From: Actinophytocola xinjiangensis
Lineage (GTDB): Bacteria > Actinomycetota > Actinomycetes > Mycobacteriales > Pseudonocardiaceae
Direction: 5' to 3'
Length of the DNA: 64,000 bases
Assembly (NCBI RefSeq): GCF_001921215.1
Contig: NZ_MSIF01000020.1
Span: forward strand, 95,276 to 159,275
Shown: positions 18,308-26,228 of the stretch, piece after piece
Layout: every line of letters starts with the position of its first letter
Numbering within the stretch: position 1 is the first letter of the stretch
The notes under the pieces: model-generated
Databases searched by the model: none
Seen by the model: the letters and a program-made list of their open reading frames with translations, nothing else
What the model was told of the DNA's origin: nothing
Made by a program: the position numbers and the translations under genes

Positions 18308-20083
18308 ATGAAATCCCTCGCCCGCACCCCGGCACTGGCCCTCACCGGGTTCGCCGTCGTCGCGCTGCTCCCCCAGTTCGGGCTCGCCGACTACTGGCAG
18401 CGGCAGATCATCCTGGTCGCCATCTACACGCTCATCTGCAGCGGCCTGAACCTCAGCTTCGGCTACGCCGGTGAGCTCGCCCTCGGGCAGGTCGCGGTGT
18501 TCGCCTCCGGCGCCTACGTCAGCGCGATCCTCTACAACCACGGCCACACCGACATCCTGCTGGCCTTCGGCGCCGCCGTGGCGGTCGCGGCGGTGGCCGG
18601 GCTGGTGTCGGGGCTGCCTGGCCTGCGGCTGAGCAAGTGGTCGCTGGCGCTGGTCTCGTTCTTCTTCGTCCTGCTGATCCCGGGCCTGGTCACCATCTTC
18701 GAGAGCGAGACCGGCGGCTCGATGGGCCTGTCCGGCATCATGAGCCCCACCCTGTTCGGCCAGGAACTCGACGCCACCGGGCTCTACCTCACCGCGATCG
18801 CCGCGACGCTGGTGTGGATGCTGGTCTTCCGCAACCTCATCGTCTCCCGCTTCGGCCGGTTCCTGCGCGTGCTGGCCGCCGGCCCGACGCTGGCCAGGTC
18901 GCTGGGCGGATCGGTGTACCAACTGCGCATCCAGGCCTACGTCATCGGCGCGCTGCCCGCCGGGCTCGCCGGCGTGCTCTACACCTACCTCACCGGGTTC
19001 GTCAGCCCGGAGGCGTTCACGCTGGAAGTCCTCATCGCCGTGCTCGCCGCGACCGTCGTCGGCGGCGCGAACAGCGTCTGGGGCGCACCGGTCGGCGCGG
19101 CGATCCTCGTTCTCGGCCCTCTGCAAGCGCATTCCTTCGAGCTGTACTCGACCGCCATCTACGGCGTGTTCCTGCTCGTGGTCGGCGCGGTGTTCTCCGG
19201 CGGCCTGGCCGGCATCGCCCGGCGGGTCACCCGGCGACTGCGGGCCACCGGCCCACCGGCCCCACCGGGAGACCAGCCGGCGCTAACCATCCCCGGCGAA
19301 CGGCTGGTCGTCTCCGGTGTACGCAAGCGTTTCGCCGGACTGACCGCACTGTCCGGAGTGGACATGACGATCGAGCCGGGTACGGTCACCGCCGTCATCG
19401 GACCCAACGGCGCCGGCAAGACCACCCTGCTCAACATCGTCTCCGGGCTGCTGCCCGCCGACGAGGGACACGTGGAACTGGCCGGACGCCCGCTCACCGG
19501 CCTGCCCGCACACCAGGTCAGCCGGCTCGGTGTCGGGCGCACCTTCCAGACCCCGATCGTCCCCGACCACATGCCGGTCCTGGAGGTCGTCGAGTGCGGC
19601 CGCCTGCGCCACCGTGGAATCGGCTTCCCCCAGGCCGTCCTGCGACTGCCCGGCTTCTACCGGATCCGCCGCGAGGACCGGGCCGCCGCCCTGGCCGCGC
19701 TGTCCTTCGCCGGCCTGGAACACCTCGCCAGTGACGACGCCAGCGCGCTGCCGCTGGGAACCCGCCGGCTGCTGGAGGTGGTCCGCTCGGTCGCCGGGCG
19801 CCCCAACGTCCTGCTGCTCGACGAACCGGCCGCCGGTCTGGACGACGACGGCCTGCGGGAACTGGGCCAGCTCATCCGGGCCACCCGGGACGCCGGCGGC
19901 ACGGTCGTGCTGGTCGAGCACAACGTGCCGTTCGTGATGGACGTCGCCGACCACGTGTTCGTGATGGAACTCGGCACGGTCATCGCCGGCGGCCCGCCCG
20001 AGGTCGTGCGCACCGACCAGCGTGTCATCGACACCTACCTGGGCCGGCGCGGCCAACACAGCGACGAGGTGAGTCTGCCGTGA
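18308..20083 (+). CDS. ABC transporter permease-ATPase fusion (LivM + LivG)
   Basis: 591 residues from the ATG at 18308, two bases after the livH stop. Residues about 1-310 are a LivM-type permease (GLNLSFGYAGELALGQVAVF; about eight membrane segments). Residues about 330-591 are a LivG-type ATPase with Walker A GPNGAGKTT, Walker B VLLLDEPAAGLDD and the His switch VLVEHNVPFVMD. The ABC signature is the relaxed LivG kind (LPLGTRRLLEV). Permease-ATPase fusions of this order occur in other actinobacterial Liv systems. The stop overlaps the livF start (GTGA). Confidence 0.93.
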   Translation: MKSLARTPALALTGFAVVALLPQFGLADYWQRQIILVAIYTLICSGLNLSFGYAGELALGQVAVFASGAYVSAILYNHGHTDILLAFGAAVAVAAVAGLVSGLPGLRLSKWSLALVSFFFVLLIPGLVTIFESETGGSMGLSGIMSPTLFGQELDATGLYLTAIAATLVWMLVFRNLIVSRFGRFLRVLAAGPTLARSLGGSVYQLRIQAYVIGALPAGLAGVLYTYLTGFVSPEAFTLEVLIAVLAATVVGGANSVWGAPVGAAILVLGPLQAHSFELYSTAIYGVFLLVVGAVFSGGLAGIARRVTRRLRATGPPAPPGDQPALTIPGERLVVSGVRKRFAGLTALSGVDMTIEPGTVTAVIGPNGAGKTTLLNIVSGLLPADEGHVELAGRPLTGLPAHQVSRLGVGRTFQTPIVPDHMPVLEVVECGRLRHRGIGFPQAVLRLPGFYRIRREDRAAALAALSFAGLEHLASDDASALPLGTRRLLEVVRSVAGRPNVLLLDEPAAGLDDDGLRELGQLIRATRDAGGTVVLVEHNVPFVMDVADHVFVMELGTVIAGGPPEVVRTDQRVIDTYLGRRGQHSDEVSLP

Positions 20084-20790
20084 GTGAACTCGAGGTCAGT
20101 GGTCTGCGCGTGGCCCACGGCGACCTGGTCGCCGTCTGGGACGCGTCCCTCGACCTGCTGCCCGGCCGGATCACCGCGCTGGTCGGGCGCAACGGCGCCG
20201 GCAAGACGACCCTGCTGTCCGGGATCTGCGGGCTGCTGCCGGTCACCGCCGGGCAGGTGGTGCTGGCCGGCGAGGACGTCACCGCCCTGCCGCCGTGGCA
20301 GCGCGCCCGGCGTGGGCTGGCGATCGTCCAGGAGGGCAAACGCGTGTTCCGCGAACTGACCGTGCGGGAGAATATTCTGCTCGGCCACCGAAGCCGCCGC
20401 GGAAAAGGGGAACGCGAGGTGACCGACCTCTACGACCGGTTCCCGATGCTCGCCCAACGCCGCGAGGAACGCGCCGGGGCGCTGTCGGGCGGCCAGCAGC
20501 AGATGCTGGCGATCGCCACCGCGCTGGCCGCCGGACCGAGGGTGCTGCTGGTCGACGAGCCGTCCTCCGGACTGGCCCCGGTGGTGGTCGACCAGGTGTT
20601 CGACCTGCTCCAGGGCCTGCGCGCGGAAGGACTGGCGATCCTGCTCGTCGAGCAACTCGTCGACGAGGTGCTCAACGGGATCGCCGACGACGTCGTGGTC
20701 CTGGACCGGGGAAGGGTCACCGCACGGGACAGTGCAACGAATCTCACCGCCAGCGCGGTGGCGGGGAGCATCTACTCCGTCGATCCGTAG
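20080..20790 (+). CDS. ABC transporter ATP-binding protein (LivF family)
   Basis: 236 residues, GTG start overlapping the previous stop. Complete nucleotide-binding domain: Walker A GRNGAGKTT, signature LSGGQQQMLAIA, Walker B VLLVDEPSSGLAP and switch region LLVEQLVDEVL. It forms the second ATPase of the importer with the LivG domain. The GntR regulator follows 77 bases downstream in the same direction. Confidence 0.93.
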   Translation: MSELEVSGLRVAHGDLVAVWDASLDLLPGRITALVGRNGAGKTTLLSGICGLLPVTAGQVVLAGEDVTALPPWQRARRGLAIVQEGKRVFRELTVRENILLGHRSRRGKGEREVTDLYDRFPMLAQRREERAGALSGGQQQMLAIATALAAGPRVLLVDEPSSGLAPVVVDQVFDLLQGLRAEGLAILLVEQLVDEVLNGIADDVVVLDRGRVTARDSATNLTASAVAGSIYSVDP

Positions 20791-20867
20791 TATCGGTGAA
20801 GGGCTAGCATTCACGAGCAAGCCGGACCGCACAGGCAAAATGATTCGAAGGGGCGTTGTGATCCGCC

Positions 20868-21677
20868 GTGGCTGAGCGAGGGGCAGGGGCCATCCGAAAC
20901 GGTCCACGACGACTCAACACACCGACAGTGGCCGAGGCGATCGCCTCGGAGCTGCGCGCGAGGATTCTCGACGGAGACCTCACCGACGGTGCCGAACTTC
21001 CCACCGAAGCGGTGCTGCTCGAACAATTCCCGGCGAGCCGCCCGAGCCTGCGCGAGGCGTTCCGCATTCTGGAGACCGAGGGCCTGCTCAGCGTGCGGCG
21101 CGGCAAGCGCGGCGGCACGGTGATCTCCCACCCGACGGCCGACACCGCCGCCTACCACGTCGGACTGCTGGTCCACTCGCGCGGCACGACGCTCGAAGAC
21201 CTGGCCACCGCTCGACATCTGCTCGAACCGTTGTGTGCCGAGTTGGCCGCGCGCCGCCGCGACCACGTCTCGGTCGGCCGGGAACTCGGCGCGTTGAGTG
21301 CGGCCGAGGCCGAACAACTCGACGACGGTGTCGCATTCACCACGCGGGCCTCGGAGTTCCACGAACGCCTGGTAATGGCCGCGGGAAACGAAACCCTGCA
21401 GATCCTCGCCGGGATCCTGGAGAGCATCTGGAACACCCAGGAGCTGAGCTGGGCGCAGTCGGCGGTGGACGAAGGAAAATACCCGGCCGTCAAACTGCGG
21501 CGCGACGCGGTGCGGGCCCATCAGCGGATCAGCCAGGCCATCGAGGCCGGCGATCCGGACGAGGCGGTGCGGGTCACCCGCGCCCACCTCAAGGCCACGT
21601 CCCGCTACGTCGCCGCGCATGGCGGCCGGGTACGGATCCTGGACGACTACGGCGGCCGGCGCCACCGCACGTCCTGA
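20868..21677 (+). CDS. GntR/FadR family transcriptional regulator (FCD domain)
   Basis: 269 residues from GTG 20868; an AAGGGGCG stretch lies 12 bases upstream, so the start is reasonable but not certain. Winged-helix GntR DNA-binding domain at about 18-85 (PTEAVLLEQFPASRPSLREAFRILETEGLL), then an all-helical FCD ligand domain with the metal/acid-binding His/Asp/Glu pattern (EFHERLV, AHQRI, AHL). FCD regulators usually sense organic acids or acyl-CoA. Following the liv genes, it is the candidate reader of the ATCAT-n4-ATGAT palindromes. Its own upstream region shows no clear copy. Confidence 0.9.
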   Translation: MAERGAGAIRNGPRRLNTPTVAEAIASELRARILDGDLTDGAELPTEAVLLEQFPASRPSLREAFRILETEGLLSVRRGKRGGTVISHPTADTAAYHVGLLVHSRGTTLEDLATARHLLEPLCAELAARRRDHVSVGRELGALSAAEAEQLDDGVAFTTRASEFHERLVMAAGNETLQILAGILESIWNTQELSWAQSAVDEGKYPAVKLRRDAVRAHQRISQAIEAGDPDEAVRVTRAHLKATSRYVAAHGGRVRILDDYGGRRHRTS

Positions 21678-21686
21678 GCGATCAGG

Positions 21687-21839
21687 TCACGGCGCCTTTC
21701 CCTGGTAGTAGGCGACGGTGACGGCGCTGTCGGCCGGGGCGCTCACCGCCGCGACCACCGCCGCCCCCGCGACCGGCGCGATGGCGAGGGCGAGGACGGC
21801 GACGAGGATCCGGCGTTTCACACGGGACATGGTTGGCAT
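21687..21839 (-). CDS. Possible small secreted or membrane peptide (about 47-50 residues)
   Basis: A short frame from ATG 21839 (or a second ATG at 21830) gives a basic start SRVKRR, a hydrophobic Ala/Leu/Val stretch ending in alanines like a signal peptide, and a short tail ending YYQGKAP. It fills the gap between the GntR gene and the convergent ACAD gene. No good ribosome-binding site is visible and I recognise no family. It may be a real small exported peptide or chance. Confidence 0.3.
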   Translation of the reverse strand: MPTMSRVKRRILVAVLALAIAPVAGAAVVAAVSAPADSAVTVAYYQGKAP

Positions 21840-21882
21840 GCCGGAACGTTATTGATCTTGGCCGGCCGGTCGTGTAGGGCGA

Positions 21883-22845
21883 TCACCCGACATCGCGGGG
21901 CGCCACCGGGAACAACGCGTCGAACCCGTGCCGGTTCACCTCCGCCAGCAGCAGTTCGGTGGTCCGCTGTGCGCCGGCCGGGCGCAGCAGCACCGGCGTG
22001 AGGTGCCGGTCGATCACCGCGAGGTCGTGCTCCTCGCACAGCCCGATCGCGCCGAACACCTGGTGCCCGTTGCGCAGCACCACATCCGCCGCGTCCTGGG
22101 TCGCCACCCGCAGTGCCAGCGCGTCGGCCGGGGTCGCCCGGCCCCGGCGCGCCAGGTCCCAGGTGTAGGCGGACAGCTCGTCGAGACCGTCGGCGGCCAC
22201 GGCCATGTCCGCGATACGCCACCGGATCTCGCCGAACGAGGCGATCGGCCGGCCGAACTGGCGGCGGTCGGCGGCGTAACCGGCGGCCAGGCGGGTCACC
22301 GACCCCAACGCCCCGGCCGTCCAGAACGCGTCGAGCACCGTGGCGCGGGTGAGTGCCCCGGGCACCGGCGCCGCGACCAGGCTCTCCAGCGCGACGGCCA
22401 CCCGGAACGGGTCCAGCGGCGCCCGCTTGGGCCCGCCCAGCGCCCGCACGCGGTGCACGCGGTCACCGGCCACCGGCACCGCCACCGCACGGCCGACCAG
22501 GTCGGCGTGGTCGAGGTGGGTCGGGGTGCCGTCCACGACGAACACCGCGTCGACCTCCGCGCGGGCCGCCGGGGGGACGGCCAGCACCCGGGTCACCGGC
22601 CACGGCGCGACCACCGCGCCGCACGCCCGCACGGCCAGCACGGCCGCGCCGGCCTCGTCACCGTCGGCGCCGAACGCGTCCAGGTCGAGCACGCCGGTCG
22701 AGTCCAGCACCGGGGCCAGGCGCGCGGCCCGCACGGCCGGGTCGGCCTCGGCGGCCCGCGCCAGGTCGACCCCGCCGAGCCCGGCCAGCGCGGTCCGCAG
22801 CGTCGCCGCCATCTCCTGGGCGGTGGCGGTCCAGGCCCGGTTCAC
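21883..22845 (-). CDS. Acyl-CoA dehydrogenase family, small partner of ACAD pair 3
   Basis: 320 residues from GTG 22845, which overlaps the preceding ACAD stop (GTGA); a longer reading would run antiphase inside that gene. It is the shortest ACAD here. Its C-terminal helices (RRQFGRPIASFGEIRWRIADM; GHQVFGAIGLCEEHDLAVIDRHL) are conserved while the N-terminal and beta domains are strongly reduced, typical of a non-catalytic partner subunit. It is the last gene of the operon that starts with the large oxidoreductase at 29629. Confidence 0.87.
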   Translation of the reverse strand: MNRAWTATAQEMAATLRTALAGLGGVDLARAAEADPAVRAARLAPVLDSTGVLDLDAFGADGDEAGAAVLAVRACGAVVAPWPVTRVLAVPPAARAEVDAVFVVDGTPTHLDHADLVGRAVAVPVAGDRVHRVRALGGPKRAPLDPFRVAVALESLVAAPVPGALTRATVLDAFWTAGALGSVTRLAAGYAADRRQFGRPIASFGEIRWRIADMAVAADGLDELSAYTWDLARRGRATPADALALRVATQDAADVVLRNGHQVFGAIGLCEEHDLAVIDRHLTPVLLRPAGAQRTTELLLAEVNRHGFDALFPVAPRDVG

Positions 22846-23987
22846 GTGGTCTCCTCGCTGGTGAGCGCGCGTGCGACGAGCATGCGCTGGATCTCGATGG
22901 TCCCGGAGGCGATCGTCGCCGACCGGGCGTAGCGGTAGATGTCCTCGGCGTGGCCCAGCAGCTCGCCGCCGCCGCTGGGGGCGATCCCGTTGGGCCCCAA
23001 CGCGTTGAGCGCCAGCGAGGCCACCTCCTGGTCGAGCTGGATGGCGGCCATCCGCGCGGTGGAGGCCTCCCGGTCGGTCAGCGTGCCGGCCTCCCGGCGG
23101 GCCACCGCGCGGTAGCTGAGCAGCCGGGCGAGACGGGCGTGGACCAGCGCGCGGACCAGTTCCAGGCCGAACGCGCCGCCCCCGGCGCCGTCGAGACCGG
23201 ACAGCTCGGCCAGCAGCCGGTCGTCGCGGGCGTAGCGGGGGATGCCGATGCGCTCGTGGCCGAGGACGAACTTGATGACCTCCCAGCCGTGGTCGACGGT
23301 TCCCAGCACGTCCGCGCCGGTCACCCTGGCGCCGTCGAAGTACAGCTCGTTGAGGTGCAGCACGCCGAGCATCGAGTCGATCGGCCGGACGGTGACGCCG
23401 GGGCGGTCCATCGGCACCAGGAAGATCGTCACGCCGTGGGTCTTCGCGCCCTCGGCGCGCGCGGTCCGCGCGGCCAGGAAACACCAGTCGGCGATCGGGG
23501 CGTAGGAGGTCCAGATCTTCTGGCCGGACAACAGCCAGCCGTCGCCGTCGCGGGTGGCGCCCAACGACAGCGAGCCCAGGTCGCTGCCGGCCTCCGGCTC
23601 GCTGAAACCCTGACACCACACCACCCGGCCGCCGGCGATCGGCGGCAGGTGCTCGCGGCGCTGCTCCTCGGTGCCGAACCGCATGATCGTCGGGCCGACC
23701 CAGCTCAGGCCCATGTACTGGGCGCCGCGCGGCTCCAGGTGGGCCCACATCTCCTCGCGCAGCACGGTCTGCTCCCACACCGAGGCCCCGGCCCCGCCGT
23801 ACTCGGCGGGCCAGTCGATGGTCAGCAGCCGCTCGCGCGCCAGTCGCTGGCAGACCCGGTCGGCGACCGCGCGGACCCGCTCGTCGTCGGAGAACGGGCC
23901 CGCCCAGTTCTCGGGCAGCATCTCGGCCAGCAGCTCACGCAGCCGCGTGCGCAGGGCCTCGGCCTGTTCGCCCAGTTCGAACTCCAC
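22842..23987 (-). CDS. Acyl-CoA dehydrogenase family, large partner of ACAD pair 3
   Basis: 381 residues, full-length ACAD: FSEPEAGSDLGSLSL, SGQKIWTSYA, and C-terminal IASGTIEIQRMLVARAL. The residue at the YEGT glutamate position is Ser. It is coupled to the small ACAD after it and separated by 5 bases from the gamma-carbonic-anhydrase-like gene before it. The presence of a third pair argues for several successive dehydrogenations of different-sized intermediates. Confidence 0.92.
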   Translation of the reverse strand: MEFELGEQAEALRTRLRELLAEMLPENWAGPFSDDERVRAVADRVCQRLARERLLTIDWPAEYGGAGASVWEQTVLREEMWAHLEPRGAQYMGLSWVGPTIMRFGTEEQRREHLPPIAGGRVVWCQGFSEPEAGSDLGSLSLGATRDGDGWLLSGQKIWTSYAPIADWCFLAARTARAEGAKTHGVTIFLVPMDRPGVTVRPIDSMLGVLHLNELYFDGARVTGADVLGTVDHGWEVIKFVLGHERIGIPRYARDDRLLAELSGLDGAGGGAFGLELVRALVHARLARLLSYRAVARREAGTLTDREASTARMAAIQLDQEVASLALNALGPNGIAPSGGGELLGHAEDIYRYARSATIASGTIEIQRMLVARALTSEETT

Positions 23988-23992
23988 GTGTC

Positions 23993-24523
23993 CTACCCCT
24001 CGACCAGGGCGACGCCCCGCGCGTGCCGCACGGCCAGTTCGCGGTAGGCCACCGGCTGGATCGCCAACATCTGCTCCACGGGCGTGCCGGCGATCTCCCG
24101 GCGCACCGTGGCCGGCGAGCCGGCGACCAGCACCCCGTCGGGGATCTCGGTGTTGACCGCGACCATCGAGTGCGCGGCGACCAGCGAGCCGCTGCCGATC
24201 CGGGCGCCGTCCATGACGACCGCGCCGTTGCCGATGATCGTGCGTGCGCCGACGACCGCGCCGTGCACGACACAGCCGTGGCCGACGGTGGCGTCCTCGC
24301 CCAGGTCGGTCGGCGAGTCGGGCGGGCCGTGCAGCACGGAGTTGTCCTGCACGTTGGCCCCGGCGCGGATGTGGATGGCGCTGTAGTCGGCGCGGAGCAC
24401 GACGTTGTACCAGACCGAGGCGCCCTCCTCGACGATCACGTTGCCGACGAGCGTGGCGGTCGGCGCGACGAAGGCACCGGGATGGACCGACGGGGCCACC
24501 CCGTCCAGTGAGTACAGCGGCAC
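23993..24523 (-). CDS. Gamma-carbonic anhydrase-like hexapeptide-repeat protein (PaaY/CaiE type)
   Basis: 176 residues, GTG start with an AAGGAGA ribosome-binding site. Left-handed beta-helix hexapeptide repeats run through residues about 15-130. The zinc-type histidines appear in DNSVLH and VGHGCVVHG, so metal binding is plausible. Relatives such as PaaY are thioesterases that rescue CoA in aromatic catabolism, and CaiE sits in carnitine/CoA operons, so a housekeeping CoA-thioester role is more likely here than bulk carbonic anhydrase. A role in supplying bicarbonate to the island's carboxylase is an alternative. Confidence 0.86.
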   Translation of the reverse strand: MPLYSLDGVAPSVHPGAFVAPTATLVGNVIVEEGASVWYNVVLRADYSAIHIRAGANVQDNSVLHGPPDSPTDLGEDATVGHGCVVHGAVVGARTIIGNGAVVMDGARIGSGSLVAAHSMVAVNTEIPDGVLVAGSPATVRREIAGTPVEQMLAIQPVAYRELAVRHARGVALVEG

Positions 24524-24549
24524 GGTCTCTCCTTGACAGGTAAGGGAAT

Positions 24550-25242
24550 TCAGCTGGTCGGGGCGTCGTGGAAGCGGTTGGCCCGCAGGGTCAGCTCCTC
24601 GACGGTCACCGACGGGTCCAACTCGGCGAGGTACCGGGCCGCCTGGGCGACCTGGCGTGGTTCGAGCAACGCGACGCCGGGCGGGCCGGCGTCGAACATG
24701 CTGGTGTCGACCGGTCCCGGGGTCAGCACGCTGACGTTGACGCCGTGCGCGCCGACCTCGCCGGCCAGGGAGCCGGCCAGCGCGCGCAGCCCGCCCTTGG
24801 ACGCCGCGTAGGCACCGAAGCCCGGCAGGCCACGCGCGGCCGCGGTGGACGACACGAAGATCATCCGCCCGCCACGGGTCATCCGCGGCAGCGCGGTCCT
24901 GGCCAGCAGGAACACCGAGCGCAGGTTGTCCGACAGGATGGCGTCGAACGTCGCCGGGTCGGTGTCGGACACCGGGGCGCGCGCCGGGTTGACGCCGGCG
25001 CCGGCCAGCAGCACGTCGATCCGGCCGGCCGCCTCGGCGATCCGGCGCGCGCCGTCCTCGTCGGCCGAGTCGGCCGCCACCCAGGACCGGGCGCCGACCT
25101 CGGCGGCCGCCGCCGCGAGCCGGTCCGGGTCGCGGGCGGCGAGCACGACCTCGAACCCGGCCCCGACGAACGCCAGGGCGCAGGCGCGGCCGACTCCCCC
25201 GCTGCCGCCGACCACCAGCGCGGTGCGCACCTCGGTGCCCAC
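24550..25242 (-). CDS. Short-chain dehydrogenase/reductase
   Basis: 230 residues from GTG 25242, whose first base is the last base of the Rieske stop codon. Classical SDR: nucleotide loop GGSGGVGRA (about 10-18), GAGVNPA at strand 4, catalytic Ser in VSSTAAA and the YAASK active site. It likely oxidises a hydroxyacyl-CoA or ring alcohol to a ketone, the missing step between the hydratases and the thiolase. A GTG four codons later is an alternative start. Confidence 0.9.
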   Translation of the reverse strand: MGTEVRTALVVGGSGGVGRACALAFVGAGFEVVLAARDPDRLAAAAAEVGARSWVAADSADEDGARRIAEAAGRIDVLLAGAGVNPARAPVSDTDPATFDAILSDNLRSVFLLARTALPRMTRGGRMIFVSSTAAARGLPGFGAYAASKGGLRALAGSLAGEVGAHGVNVSVLTPGPVDTSMFDAGPPGVALLEPRQVAQAARYLAELDPSVTVEELTLRANRFHDAPTS

Positions 25243-26228
25243 TACATCGCCGCCAGGGTCACCGACGGGTAGAACTGCCGCGCCCACCGGCGGAACTCGT
25301 GCACCGGGGACTCGTTGGCCGCCAGGCGCGGACGCGGCTGGTAGATCTTGTTGTCCCAGATGAGTTTGTCGTTGCGGAACTCCTCGACCAGCCCCTCGCC
25401 GATCCTGGCCACCCACTCCGGGCTCTCGGCGGCCGGGTCGGCGCTGCTGAGGCGGCGCACGGTGACGTGGAAGCGGACGCTGATCCGTTCCTCGTCGATC
25501 GGGGTCTGGAGCATCTGGTAGATGATCGACAGGAAGTCCGAGCGCATCCGGGCGATGTCGATGCCCAGCCCCCAGAACTCCGAGGACACGCTGGCGTCGA
25601 ACGGGCCGCGCTCGCTGCGCAGCTTCTGGTCGGGCATGTCGGCGACGAAGTGCGGGCCGTCGTTGACCAGCACGTTGACCGTCGGCATGCCGTAGGCGCG
25701 GTGCACCGAGACGAAGTGCGCGGCGTCCACACCGTTCTCCATCACGTCCTGGAGGGCCACCCTGACCTCGACCGGGTCGCTGCGCCAGGTCGGCGGGTAG
25801 TCGGGGGAGTCGAACTCGGGCACCGGCGTGGGCTCCCAGTCGGGTTCGCCGCCGTGCGCGTGGTACCAGACAAACACCTTGCCGTCGACCTCACGGGTCG
25901 GCCAGCTCCGCAGGCGCGCGTCGGGATCTTTTGGGGCGTACGGGATGTGGATGTTGGTGCCGTCCGGTCCCCAGCGCCAGCCGTGGAACGGGCAGACGAG
26001 GTCCTCGCCGTCGACCCGGCCGCCGACGCCCAGGTGCGCGCCCTGGTGCGGGCAGTACGGCTCGGTCGCGCGGACCGCGCCGCTGGCTCCCCGCACCAGG
26101 ACGATGTCCTGGCCGAAGTAGTGCACCCGGTGCACGGCCGCCCGCTCGACCTCGTCGGCGAAGGCCACCAGGTACCAGCCGGTCGGGTAGGGCTCGATCT
26201 CGTAGGTCTCCACGTCTGGTCCTTTCAT
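25242..26228 (-). CDS. Rieske [2Fe-2S] non-heme iron oxygenase, KshA-like terminal oxygenase
   Basis: 328 residues. The Rieske centre is CPHQGAHLG followed by CPFHGW (C-x-H-x17-C-x2-H, about residues 60-82). The mononuclear iron site is seen in ENGVDAAHFVSVH (about 165-177), giving D-x2-H-x4-H. Length and layout match 3-ketosteroid 9alpha-hydroxylase oxygenase (KshA) and related aliphatic/polycyclic oxygenases rather than aromatic-ring dioxygenases. It needs a reductase (KshB-like), which is not encoded in the window. It is coupled to the upstream oxidoreductase gene by a 4-base overlap. Confidence 0.9.
   Translation of the reverse strand: MKGPDVETYEIEPYPTGWYLVAFADEVERAAVHRVHYFGQDIVLVRGASGAVRATEPYCPHQGAHLGVGGRVDGEDLVCPFHGWRWGPDGTNIHIPYAPKDPDARLRSWPTREVDGKVFVWYHAHGGEPDWEPTPVPEFDSPDYPPTWRSDPVEVRVALQDVMENGVDAAHFVSVHRAYGMPTVNVLVNDGPHFVADMPDQKLRSERGPFDASVSSEFWGLGIDIARMRSDFLSIIYQMLQTPIDEERISVRFHVTVRRLSSADPAAESPEWVARIGEGLVEEFRNDKLIWDNKIYQPRPRLAANESPVHEFRRWARQFYPSVTLAAM

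Noticed and set aside
18137..19132. A 331-codon leftward frame over the LivM part of the fusion
   Set aside because: Hydrophilic repetitive translation without family; the rightward permease frame is well supported.
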